A stretch of DNA of 64,000 nt, taken from contig MOWL01000009.1 in assembly GCA_002110485.1 (NCBI GenBank), positions 1 to 64,000 of the forward strand, written 5' to 3'. The notes beneath the pieces were generated by a model that ran no database searches, was not told the origin of the DNA, and was given only the letters and a program-made list of their open reading frames with translations. This document shows positions 54,070-64,000 of this stretch, one piece after another; the stretch's first letter is position 1, and every line of letters starts with the position of its first letter. This stretch comes from Emergomyces orientalis. Its lineage: Eukaryota > Ascomycota > Eurotiomycetes > Onygenales > Ajellomycetaceae. A program made the position numbers and the translations under genes.

Positions 54070-55236
54070 AGTACAAGGTCACATTATTGGCTCAGACGGG
54101 CACAACGATTTTTCAATCATGGCGTCAGCTGATAGTCCTCGCGACGGGCTTCATAACACTATCATCATCAGTGCCTCGCATTGATACTCTTCCTGACCGT
54201 CAACTAATTCTGGCCCAGGCTCAGGTACCCTCTCAATTTCATCCAGAACGTCCGCTAGGACTGACCACTTTGGTTGTTCCTCAAGCACTGGTTCTAGGGC
54301 GGTTATCTGGTGGTAAAATAGGAACAGCCAGCGGTCGTTATAAGGGAATCGGACTGGGTAGAGACAGGACCGGACAGGACCGGACCGGACCGGACCTTAG
54401 GCAACAAAAACCCGGGCACTTGAAGCATGGTCAGACCAGACTTGAATTGGATACTGGCTTCCCTCCAGGTAGTGTCGCCAATTCTTAAAAGCTGCTACAA
54501 TTGCCAAGAGAGGATAGAGGGGATGGCTTTACCCTTGTCTCCCTTGCTTTTTCTCGCTAGCATAATTAGAATAACCTCTTGATACATCTGTTGATCTTTC
54601 TGCTCTTCGCGGTGGTGCTCTGGTTAAGTGATCCGAGGAGAGAGAGTATAGGTGCTCACATCCTCCACCTTGACAATTGTATCTTTGCTGAGTCCCGATG
54701 CCATAAAAAGATAGAAAGAAACAGGGTCATGATCAAACGTGAAGGCCTATGAGAAAATTGACAACCGCCTGAATATCTTGTTAGATGGGTAGGATGGGGC
54801 CCAAGCGGCGATACATGGGAACCTCATTTTCAGCAGATTATTGAAAAGTGTGAGATAAACTGTATATAGCTCTTGAATTGTTCTTGAAGCATTGCAATGA
54901 TTGTTTATCTATCAGAATTGGTTCCACAGCTCTCTGGCTTCAAAGAAGCCGCGAATGTTGCCACGTGTGATTTCAAATGACTGGGCTTCCTTGAACCTAC
55001 AAACACTTCCTGAAACACACTCAATACACAAAGTTCTCCAAAGAGCCATGTTAGGCGCCACATGCTCTGGGACAGGCGGGTTGAAAATTGCCAGATCGGG
55101 CATAGCGGTTGACTCTGTGTGGCGGATCCAGCTATATAATAAGTCTGTTATGACAGTGCTCTAGAAGCTCAAGACATGCACACTCTTCAGTCATACTAAT
55201 AAGATGAATCAACTTATAACAACAGTGCTTACACTC
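54070..55236. other. Intergenic with short GGACC-type tandem repeat
   Basis: A run of ACCGG/GGACC units lies at about 54366-54399. No gene recognised. Confidence 0.4.
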
Positions 55237-55781
55237 TTATAATCGTGGGGCGGGACGTCGGAGGGAGGGCAAGCTTGGCATTCCAATCATGCACCGGATT
55301 GATCCCATAGTTTTACTCGCGGATTCACTTTGTCTGGCATCATCAGAGGGCTCGAGGCCTTCCATTTTCTTCACGCTAATTTCTTCTTCTTCGTCATCTT
55401 CCTCGTCAGCGTCTTCTTCGTTTTCCCTGTCAATATCAGGCTCGTCGTTTGGGTTCTTGCGTTTGGTTGGTTTGGCTGCCAAAGACGCTCATCTCGCCAT
55501 TTCTTGTTCTCCAAGCTGCCAGTGCATAGCTTCAGCAGTCCTCCACGCCGTCTTCGTCCATCACGATGTCCATGCCTGCAGTCGCCAGCGTCGCCAGCCA
55601 CCCGAAAACACGTCCCAATACCCCTAACCACGAGACCATCCCATGCCAAGGATGCTCTAGTACGTAATGAGCAACCGGGAATGCAATGTCGACTTTTGTG
55701 GATGTAATTGAGCCAGTTGTCTCTGGACACATTCTCTATATCAACGTAACTGGCTATTTGGGTCCGCTCAGCGACACCCAT
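55237..55781 (-). CDS. Possible hypothetical gene with acidic run
   Basis: An ATG frame (55781-55371, MGVAERTQIASYVDIENVSR) and an overlapping frame (to 55237) with a Glu/Asp-rich run (EEDADEEDDEEEE) lie downstream of the GNAT gene on the same strand. An intron or a frameshift would be needed to join them. I cannot choose a model and no family is recognised. Confidence 0.25.
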
Positions 55782-55884
55782 ATCACGTTCGGTTCTAGAA
55801 CAATGCTAATGAATACATGGGATTAAAGTCACATCCGATATCTACTATCGAAGTACAGAGTACTGTAACAGACATCACTATTCT

Positions 55885-56653
55885 CTACGATTTCTTCTCT
55901 TCAGGGTCCATAAGCATGAGGGTCAAAACGTGACCGTTGTCTAAAGGTGGAAGATCTGTCACCACCACAAAGCCTAGTCGCTTGTATAAGTTGAGTGCAG
56001 CTGGTGTTGATTCCACAAATGCAGGAACCTTGTCCTCATTTGCTCTGTCAATTCCCCACTGCACGAGCTTTGTTGCAAGTCCTTGACCTGAAAAGTCAGG
56101 ATCGACAGCCAGAGACCTCAAATCTACGCCAGTCAGTTACACTGTGAAGATGAGCAAGAAGGAGGGTGAACGTACACCAAGTGCGCCTTGCGGGCTCGCC
56201 AAGGAGCATCCGTTTGGATTCATTCAGCATACTCTCCAACCGCTGATACACCTTGACATCCATACACCTAGGGGACTTCACTCCATCGCCCCTCAAGCCT
56301 CCCTCGCCATCCTCCACCCATCCTTGCTCTTCCTCATCCTGGCGAGGCTGGCCGTCCCCTACGGCATGAGCCTTGGGCTCGTACCATGTGGCATACCCCA
56401 GCACCTTCTCACTTCCGTCCTCGTCCTTGATGTCATCATCTACCGCGGCAATCGACCATGCGTCCGGTGCGACAAGTCGTTTCTTGAGCGCCCCAATGCG
56501 GAAGCGTTGCTGCTCGTCCGGATCAGATGGGTCGAACAATCTTGGCGGGAACAGTGCGTGTTGCAAGCCATCATTTGCAAAGGCATGACTACCAATTGTG
56601 TACATGGACACCGCGAGGGAAGGGTCTTGTACGCGTATAAACTTGACAGTCAT
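55885..56653 (-). CDS. GNAT-family N-acetyltransferase
   Basis: Exons 56176-56653 and 55885-56123, intron 52 nt (GTACGT...GCGTAG), 238 residues, stop TAG. Catalytic fold: N-terminal strand and helix (TIGSHAFANDGLQHALFPP), central GYATWYEP strand, then LRSLAVDPDFSGQGLATKLV with the acetyl-CoA pyrophosphate loop (Q-G-L-A), and the C-terminal ALNLYKRLGF typical of GNAT enzymes. It transfers acetyl from acetyl-CoA to an amine; the substrate is unknown. Fungal proteins of this length and motif order are common. The splice junction falls inside the motif WYLRSLAVDP and restores it exactly. Confidence 0.9.
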
Positions 56654-56933
56654 CTTTGAGATGGTAGTTTATGATATTTGTTTGTCGGGTTGAAGCGTGA
56701 CAGAGTGAACGTGATTGACGCAGTTAATTAGTAGTGCTGGGCGTATCGTTTGTTACTCGTTGCCAGGGTGCAGCTCTGCTCCGCGACACGTGACAGACAG
56801 ACTAGGCATCCATTTCTTGTGCTGTGGTTAAACTTTCTATTATTGGAGGTGGCAGCGAGCTAACTACATATCTATCCGAAGATCGCGTCCTGGGGTGGGG
56901 AGGGCGCCGAGCCGCTAGTCCCCAGGGCATATA

Positions 56934-58296
56934 CTGTACTAACGCAAAAGTATCGGCACCCCCCACCAATATTCTACTCACATCCATGTACCTCTTCAAT
57001 GTTATGAATGTCTATTTTCGCGATTTACTATGCCACCATGCGTTATTTTACATGAAATTTCTGGGAACAGACCTGAAAGGGAGTTGACTCCCCATGAATG
57101 TGATAAAATTATTGAATATCATCATTCTGGATGAAATTATCAGCGGATTTCTGCACATCTTGAGGTTCCAAAAACCACAGTTCGCAGAACCATTTCCAAC
57201 CACTCTTTTCAGATCAATGATGCATCTCAACCACACTCAGGAAAACCTTTAAAACTATGTGCCTGTGATCACAGAGTTCTATTCAACTATGTCCAAGCTG
57301 GACTCAAGATTACCTATAAAACCCTGCTTCAAAATACCGCTTTAAACATCTCTCATGACACCATATACCGCGAGCTCAAGAAGGCCGGCATTATCAATCA
57401 CCCTGCTAAGAGAAGACCATTCCTACTCCCCAGGCATGCAGAGGAACGATTGGCATGGGCTATGGCCAGGAGAAATTGGACACCTGAGCAATGGAATAAG
57501 GTTATTTGGTCAGATGAAAGTACTGTGGAACAGGGCAAGGGAGAGCAGCGACACTGGGCCTTCCGTACCACCACTCAGAAGTGGGATATTGACAAAATAA
57601 CCACACATCATACGAGCAAGAATACTACTGTAATGGTATGGGGTGCTTTTTATGGATCACGACGCTCACAGCTGGCTAGGGTCAGGGGAGATCCTACTAC
57701 CCGTCGTGGAGATGCAACTGCCTGGTCCTATATACAACTACTTGATCAAAGCCTCTTGGAATTCCATGAAGAGGGTCTTATATTCATGCAGGATGGTGCT
57801 CCTATCCATACAGCACGAGTTGTCCGCGATTGGTTACTAGAAAAGTTGATAGAACAGCTTCCATGGCCTGCCTATTCTCCAGATTTGAACCCCATTGAAC
57901 ATGTATGGAAGAAGATGAAAGAATTGGTATATATTAGGCATTCAGAGCTTCTAAATCTACCTCTCAATTCTAAAGCAACCAAAGATGCACTATTTGAGGC
58001 TATCAAGAAGTCATGGGAGGTGATATCAGAGAACTTATTTCAATCTCTAGTTGACAGTATGCCACATAGGGTGGAAGTAGTGATTGCAGCAGAAGGTTGG
58101 CAAACAAAGTACTAGATGTTTATTATTTTCATTTCTAACTTTTATATGTACTAGTACTTGATATTCTCTATAATATGTATTAATTTTAATGTATATAGAC
58201 CTCTGGTTGTTGAGATAATTAATAATCAATATCCTCTCACTACTTGGGTAGGTGTAGATTTTGGTGGGGGGTGCCGATACTTTTGCGGAGCGACTG
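56934..58296 (+). mobile_element. Tc1-type transposon with TIRs and TA duplication
   Basis: 1363 bp between TA (56932-56933 and 58297-58298). The inverted ends share CGCAAAAGTATCGGCACC and CCCCACCAA, about 40 bp of similarity, with outer CTGT/CAGT starts as in Tc1. The transposase fills the interior. Confidence 0.92.
57030..58115 (+). pseudogene. Tc1 transposase with one in-frame TGA
   Basis: From ATG 57030 to TAG 58113-58115, a single frame broken only by TGA 57132-57134 (EYHHSG-x-NYQRISAHLEV, a likely Trp or Arg site in the first HTH). Two HTH domains, then DDE: WSDEST, FMQDGAPIHTA and SPDLNPIEHVWKKMK. All three catalytic residues are present. With the TGA read through, the protein would be 361 residues, normal for Tc1. 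Confidence 0.85.
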
Positions 58297-58298
58297 TA

Positions 58299-59658
58299 CC
58301 ACCCACCTTCGGGGTGCGGTGCAGTTTAAAGCGAAGCACAAAGCATGGTGAACCCGCCGGGGTATCGGTCATTCCCCATAACCAGTGTAGACGAATGGAA
58401 CCTTGAAGAAGACTGTGCCAGCGCTGGCCCCAGTTCTTGCGCGACTCAGCATGGAACCGGCTAGGTGACCTCCTATCCTTGGGTGTCTAAAATAATAGAC
58501 TCCGTGCTTGCTCATCATCCTGTTTCCTTCCCTTCTCATGCAACCTGGCTTGTTGATCTATCTCCTGCTCTTCCTCCTGATTGCTACTCTACAGTTGATC
58601 TGTTCTCCCGCTCAAGATGATCACAAACAGAGGGCAGCCGTCAACTCACGAACAAAGGCCGCGGCCGCGATCCCTTTTCCAGGTGGACCCCTCAGGCTGG
58701 CTCTCACGAACACGGACTCGTCCAACGAGCAAATTGAATGAGCATGAGGCTGCGGGTAGCGCTAAAAAGCGCAACGTCCCCCACCACCAAGCTAAGTTCG
58801 CGGACGGTATGGAGAAAATTGGAAATGCGAAGGCAACGCTCAGCCCTCTGCAATGCAGAATTACTCGCTAACCACGTACTGCCAGTTTTTGCCAGCTTTT
58901 GCCCCCAGTTCAGAACCACCGCTCTGACCGAAAAAGATAAGCCAAGAAGAGAATCGATTGCAGGATATGTCAAATCATCTCTAAATAAATGCCTGACAAA
59001 CCTTCTCATCTTCTCTCTCTCCCCTACACTTATCTTTTCTTTCCTTCATCCAATCTCCTGATTCGATGAATATGACACTAATCTTCACTATTCCCGTTGT
59101 TTCCTCTTATTCAATCAATCCAAGTGACGATAGGTGGATGGATCATATTACACAGCCCAAAACCAAGATTACCGACTTATAGATATAAAATAAAACTAAA
59201 CATAAATATCTTCCCCCTGCTCATTAGATCTCATTTGGGCGGCCGATGCTCAATGCCCAAGGACATGGGCACCGGCATACATACCAATGGCACATATCAT
59301 AGAGTTCCATACGCTATTTTATCTGTTGCTGCTGGTGCTAGCTTCTCTAAAACATGGCTAGAGAGGCATGCCAGTCTGCTCCACTCTGATTTGAATACAC
59401 GCGATCGTCAAACCATGACTGGTTGTTGAGTGCTGGTGTTGACTTGGGTGTTTCTTGGAGTGAAAAACCAAAATTGAGGAGGAGTGGGGGTTCATGGGAA
59501 AATTGGGATATCAGAAGTAATTGGGGGTATGAGTGGAATTAAATAAAGCAGATAAGCAGGTTCAACATATCAAATAATGCGATCCTCGGATATATGTATA
59601 TCTGTACACACATCCATATCTCCTCCTTCCATCCTCCCCTATCAGCAGCTGCAAAATC
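58299..59658. other. Intergenic, no recognised gene
   Basis: Mixed-composition spacer between the Tc1 element and the 3' end of the lyase gene. Short frames only. Confidence 0.45.
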
Positions 59659-60639
59659 CTAACTAAGCTTCAAAACCGCTGGCATAAACCCCCTAACCCC
59701 ATTACTCAACCACACCCTCCCCACTGCACCCTCCCCCTCCCACTCCCGCAGCTCCTCCACCCTCACAACCTCCTCCACACATATCCCTGCCGCAAGCGCA
59801 TAGCGTCTTGATGTCCCTGCATTCCCACCACTGGCCAGCGGCGGTGTTACCCAATAATAAGAGCCATCTAAGCCATCATCACCCGTCTCCTCAGGCATAG
59901 GTATTGACATAGTTGGAATTCGAGACTGTCGTCGCCGTCGACGGAAATATACACTTGTGATGCTTCCCTCCATCACCTCGCCGGCGGTGTTATATATCAA
60001 AACCTCTGTCTTGTCATTTGGAGATGTAATGCCAGCGCGCATGCGGGAGGCCATGTAATGATCCCGCACAGTGGTTTTGTGGCGGGTGAAGAGGGATGGG
60101 TTGGTTGGTTGGCTGTCAATTCGTAAAGTCCACATTTCTATCATCTTTTCTTCAGCGGAGGATTCTAAATGCATCTTACTGTTTTGCCTCAAGAAGGAGG
60201 ATAAACGGCTAGAGAAATCTGGCTTTTCACCCAGAAAAACCAAAATAGACGCTGAGAGTAGTGGGGTACATATCATGGGGACAGCTTCAACAGTGAGTAC
60301 CCCAGCAGCATCAAGTAGAAGGCGCAGTCGCCAGGGATGCGATGGGTTGGAACCGATATGTTCCTTGAATTTTTGAGTGAGTTGGGTAAGCACTGTTTCT
60401 CGGGGTTGTTGTTGGAGGAAGGCGGTTGCGGCGGGCCATTGGAAGTCTAGGGCGGCGGCGAGGAGGCGGTCAACATGGTAACTGAGGAGATAATAGGGTG
60501 AGTATTTGGGGGAGGGGTAAGAGTCTGGTATCTGGGGTGTTCTGGGGAGGTCCGGGTCGTAGCGGAGTGTTGAGATGATTTGAAAATCTGGGGAGTTTGG
60601 GGGTTGCTGTGATTGCTGCATTGAGAGATTGCGAAGCAA
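59659..60639 (-). CDS. ABZ2: 4-amino-4-deoxychorismate lyase (class IV aminotransferase fold)
   Basis: 326 residues, ATG 60639, TAG stop. PLP enzyme that splits aminodeoxychorismate into p-aminobenzoate and pyruvate in folate synthesis. The PLP lysine is probably K188 in TRHKTTVRDHY; the phosphate-binding/helix region is VLIYNTAGEVMEGSITSVYF with the conserved Glu E224. An N-terminal region ISTLRYDP and YHVDRLLAAALDF fits fungal Abz2. A class IV aminotransferase of another type is possible but the HKTT and EGS..SV motifs favour the lyase. All Trp are TGG; intronless. Confidence 0.87.
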   Translation of the reverse strand: MLRNLSMQQSQQPPNSPDFQIISTLRYDPDLPRTPQIPDSYPSPKYSPYYLLSYHVDRLLAAALDFQWPAATAFLQQQPRETVLTQLTQKFKEHIGSNPSHPWRLRLLLDAAGVLTVEAVPMICTPLLSASILVFLGEKPDFSSRLSSFLRQNSKMHLESSAEEKMIEMWTLRIDSQPTNPSLFTRHKTTVRDHYMASRMRAGITSPNDKTEVLIYNTAGEVMEGSITSVYFRRRRRQSRIPTMSIPMPEETGDDGLDGSYYWVTPPLASGGNAGTSRRYALAAGICVEEVVRVEELREWEGEGAVGRVWLSNGVRGFMPAVLKLS

Positions 60640-60929
60640 AAAGGCGTGGAAGATGCAACAGAATGTACTTGAAAGGGGTTATTCTATTTCTTTATTTTCT
60701 TTTATATTATTCAGCTGCTTTCAAGTGATTACAGTAGTTCCCGAAATTGCCTCCCATGCCAAACACTTTTTAAAGCTGTTTTCAAACCCTAAAGAGCCAA
60801 AACACTAAAATAAATGCTAATCCATATATGGTTACAACTAAAAGCTGAATGGTATGGTACTGAACCTAAGTATGACCAGGGTTTGTTGTATTATGATTGT
60901 AACAAAAAAATACAGGGACTCCACGATGC
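60640..60929. other. Spacer: promoter of the lyase gene and mariner 5' flank
   Basis: AT-rich. I find no clear TATA box. The left end of the neighbouring mariner is not defined by inverted repeats. Confidence 0.35.
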
Positions 60930-62005
60930 CCCGCCTACACCAAACGGCTCAAAATGTCATCAGCGCCAATTGGCGCCGAATCTTCCATCCTGGAAGCGTG
61001 AATTTATTCGTGATATGATTCTAAGTGAATCACTGACTACATCTCAGATGGCCTATGCTGCTGAGTGCAGTGAACGTTCAATCACCAATGCAACTCTTCG
61101 CTAGTACCAGAGCACCCAGAAACCCTGCTGGCCGGCGATCAGGTATCACGTCACTAATTCTACAAGCTCTCTGTGAGCATCTGTTTGAAAAGCCTGGTCT
61201 ATATCTAGACGAGATGGTGGTCTTTGTATGGGATGAATTTGAAGTACTTGCAACAAAATCGAGTATCAGCAGAGCTCTTTCCTCTGAAGGTTGGTTCAAA
61301 AACACAATCCAGCAGAGAGCGAGAGAATGTAATGCAGATTTACGAGATTCCTACTTTCATAGTATTGCAGACTTCTGTTCATATCACCTTGTTTTTGTTG
61401 ATGAGTCTGGCTGTGATAAACGGATAGGATTTAGACGGATGGGTTGGTCTCCATTGGGTGTGGCACCAGTCCAGGTGTCTCGATTTCACCGTGACCAGCG
61501 GTATCAAATACTGCCTGCATATGCCCAGGATGACATCGTTCTTTCCAGAGTTCTCCGGGGCTCAACTGACGCCTGCGTCTTTGAGGATTTTATTGAGCAG
61601 CTTCTCCAACATTGCGGGAAATGGCCTGAGCCGAAGTCTGTCATAGTTATGGACAATGCTTCTTTCCGTCACTCTGAGCGGATTGAGCAGATGTGCTCTG
61701 ATGCAGGATTCAAATTGGTGTATCTGCCACCCTACTCACCTGACTTGAATCCGATCAAGGAGTTCTTTGCTGAGTTGAAAGCCTTTATTAAGTGGAATTG
61801 GCATTTCTACAAGGAAAACCCTGATCAAGGTTTTGATGCCTTTCTTGAATGGTGCGTCGATGTTGTGGGCGGGAAAGAGAAAAGTGCAAAGGTCATTTCC
61901 GGCGCGCAGGCCTTACAATTGAAGAGACATAACTCGGGACTTGCAACAGTGTGTGTGTGTATTTGTTTAACGCCGGAAGATCGTCGGCCCGAAAGGGCCG
62001 AGTGA
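60930..62005 (+). mobile_element. Tc1/mariner-family element, inactive
   Basis: The transposase region is present but no clear TIR or TA duplication was found. The HTH part is in one frame up to 61104 (PSWKREFIRDMILSESLTTS), the DDE part in another from 61097, so a small deletion separates them. Confidence 0.7.
60985..62005 (+). pseudogene. Tc1/mariner transposase with Glu-to-Lys change at the catalytic site
   Basis: DDE domain: FVDESGCDKRIGFRR (first Asp), VIVMDNASFRHS (second Asp), then YSPDLNPIKEFF, where the family has NPIEEFF. The changed residue lies 34 residues after the second Asp, as in D34E enzymes, so the third catalytic Glu is Lys (GAG to AAG). Frameshifts lie near 61095 and near 61885 (the correct C-terminus KGHFRRAGLTIEET with TAA is in another frame). 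Inactive. Confidence 0.8.
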
Positions 62006-62282
62006 TCTGAGCCAAACCCAGTGGCTATCCCCTCGTCTGGCCGCGAGGCACAATTAGCAATACAAGTAGTGTAATAACTAGGCTGTTAGTTCATAAGTAT
62101 CAACCAATAATTTCTCATATTAAAATCTATGTAATCTGATTTGTTGATACATATTCACTATCTCGCGTTTTCTGCTCTATGTGTTGTGTTGCAATCTTGG
62201 AATCTTCTCATCTTCATATCCACTCTATCCACCGCGGCCCCCCTACCCACTCTGTCTACTGTGGCCACTCCAGGATAGAAAT
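62006..62282. other. Spacer upstream of piggyBac transposase
   Basis: No gene recognised; likely contains the left end and promoter of the piggyBac element, not resolved. Confidence 0.4.
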
Positions 62283-64000
62283 ATGACTTCTACAGGTGAT
62301 TTCCAATTCTTCAATGCTTCTTTTAATCAGATTGACTGATTTCTTTATTAGACAGTACAAAAATAGGTGTAAAGTGAAAGTGATCCATCTTTTCACTTCT
62401 TGCAGACATTCCATCTCCAGAAAGTATTAGATTCAATTCCATGAAATCTCTTCATCATCCCCCAGCTGCCAATCTGCATAATATTGATCCATGGAATCTG
62501 TATGCTCTATTCTCTCTCTATATCTCAGAGTCAGATATTCAGAATATTGCCCGTTTCACCAATGCCTATGCAGAGATTCAGATAGCAAGGAATCCAGCCA
62601 TCGATCCCCAGAATTGGCAGTCAACTACTCCTGCAGAAATCAAGGTATTTCTTGGGCAGATTATCTATATGGGAGTACATAGATCTCCAGCAATTGGAGA
62701 TTATTGAAATAAGAATGATGCTCAGTGACCACTTCATCCATCAAGATTTCATATGAAACAAAAGCGATTTGAGCAGCTCAAGAGATATATTCATATATTC
62801 AATTCTCACAGGCCGGAATCCTCCTTCATACAGAAGCTAGAGCCTTTATACTCCAACTTCCATACAGCATGTCAGAAATACTACAACCCAGGTTCAAATC
62901 TCTTCATTGATGAGATGATGATTCAGTTCTTTGAACAGTCAAAATACACAGTTAAGATGCCTCAGAAACCAATCAAGCAGAGACATAAAGTCTTTGAACT
63001 GGGAGAACAGAGCTATCTTTGGATCTTTTCCATGTCTCATGATAATCTCCGCATAAGTACGATGTTCCAAACCCCAGGATTAACCAAGACTGGATCTCTT
63101 GTGGTGGAATTGATGGGATGGTTGCCAGTATCCTTGCAGAGCTCCAGTCTGCAGAGCTCCAATCCGCCGCTGAGCTCCAATCCGCCGCAGAGCCCCAAGC
63201 CGCAGAGCTTCAATCCACTGCATAGCTTCAATCCGCCGCAGCTGGAGTTGAATAACAGTAAAGAGGTTGCTGGCTACTCAATTTATATGGACAACTACTT
63301 CACCTCTGTTGCTCTATTCCATTATCTTCAAAAGCAAGGAATTCAAGTCTGTGAAATCACCTGTTCTGCCAATCTGTCACCTCTTCTACAAGAACTGAAG
63401 AACTCTGGACTATCCAGTCTTATTCTCTTCAATACTCTGTGTATAATACCTCAAAATGAAGTTCTCTGTCTTGGATGGAAAGACAATAACATAGTATTAC
63501 TACTGTCTACAATTCGTCTGCCAGACAGCTTTATTGAATGTGTCTGGAAATGTCCAGGATTGAACTCTACTAATGGACCTCAAATTCAGAGAATATTTGG
63601 AGACAATTGGCAAAAAGTAGTGGAAATCCCTATCATTATTAATGACTACAATCATAATATGAATGGGATTGACCTAGCAAATCAGTATAGAGCTTCCTAT
63701 GAGACTCATATGCCCACCAATCGCACTTGGTTGTCGATTCTATATTTGATTATTGGCCATGCTATTATCAATGCTTTTATCCTCCATCGATTGGCTACTA
63801 CGGGCTCCGGCACTGGCTCTACTACTGGCTCTACTACGGGCTCCGGCACTGGCTCTGGCACTACTACTCTATCCCATGTGCAGTTCCGCCAGCAACTCTA
63901 TCATCAACTCTTTGAGTTCTCAAGTCCACTACCTTTCACTCGATCAAATCCAGATCTTAATCATCATCAAATTCCTCTGTCATTCACTCAGACTTGTGCC
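62283..64000 (+). pseudogene. piggyBac-type transposase, runs off window, two in-frame TGA
   Basis: Model: exon 1 62283-62295 (ATGACTTCTACAG), intron 62296-62405 (GTGATT...TTGCAG), exon 2 from 62406. The exon 2 frame is open to the window end except TGA at 62705-62707 (GDY-x-NKND, family YW) and 62726-62728. piggyBac DDE: NLFIDEMMIQFFEQSK (first Asp), SIYMDNYFTSVALFHYL (second Asp), NDYNHNMNGIDLANQYRASY (third Asp). It inserts at TTAA by cut and paste. Two low-complexity insertions occur: an 18-bp tandem repeat (63126-63240, SSNPP-like) and Gly-Thr-Ser repeats (about 63796-63870). The C-terminus is outside. Confidence 0.85.

Noticed and set aside
54366..54399. GGACC tandem repeats as a regulatory array.
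   Set aside because: Only about seven units of a 5-bp motif, no neighbouring gene; simple slippage is enough.
55237..55781. A definite acidic nuclear protein gene.
   Set aside because: Two overlapping frames compete and neither gives a continuous model without assuming an unseen intron or frameshift; listed only at low confidence.
1..64000. A CRISPR array, prophage or bacterial operon.
   Set aside because: No regularly spaced repeats, no Shine-Dalgarno-led gene strings; introns and element types are eukaryotic.

Overview
This window is nuclear DNA of a filamentous ascomycete (Pezizomycotina). Evidence: short GT-AG introns, a Zn2Cys6/fungal_trans regulator, a pepsin-like secreted protease, Tad-like LINEs, Ty1/copia, pogo/Fot1, Tc1/mariner and piggyBac elements. 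The mitochondrial fragments keep the order cox2-nad4L-nad5 and the tRNA run Thr-Glu-Val-Met-Met-Leu-Ala after a large rRNA whose intron carries rps3. As far as I remember that is a Eurotiomycete-type mitochondrial order; the class assignment is inference. The window is mostly a transposon graveyard with few host genes.

Layout. 1-5227: LINE-1 (+, cut by the window edge). 5228-19213: a mosaic of about 6.3 kb of mitochondrial DNA pieces (nad5, cox2, nad4L, nad3, nad1, rnl/rps3, tRNAs), rearranged, inverted and partly duplicated, split by LINE-2 (5718-7985, -) and LINE-3 (11440-16821, -), both with 11-bp target duplications. A 5'-truncated LINE-4 relic (19214-19470) and a pogo-type element (19820-21769) follow. 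23158-24525: a four-exon aspartic protease. 25371-31061: full-length LINE-5 (-) with a 13-bp target duplication. 31111-31976: a short LTR-like (TRIM-like) relic. 35063-37684: a damaged Zn2Cys6 regulator. 40476-46175: a young, intact copia element with identical 101-bp LTRs. 47404-47893: a small cysteine-rich secreted protein. 48170-48767: an unrecognised gene end. 50690-51636: a decayed coiled-coil gene. 51950-52720: a scrambled mariner relic. 55885-56653: a GNAT acetyltransferase. 56934-58296: a Tc1 element with TIRs. 59659-60639: aminodeoxychorismate lyase (ABZ2 type). About 60.9-62.0 kb: a second, inactive mariner. 62283-64000: a piggyBac transposase that runs off the window.

The most unusual signal is in the reading frames. 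LINEs 1, 2, 3 and 5, the pogo, Tc1 and piggyBac transposases and the Zn2Cys6 gene are all interrupted almost only by TGA, often exactly where relatives have tryptophan; TAA and TAG are rare. Read with TGA as Trp, long proteins come back in one frame. The host genes ABZ2, GNAT and protease and the young copia use only TGG. No gene I could place clearly needs TGA as its stop. Two explanations compete: UGA decoded as Trp, or a C-to-T mutator acting at CpC, which turns TGG into TGA and not TAG. A pair of non-coding repeats in the window shows CpC-biased transitions and supports the second. I could not decide between them from sequence alone.
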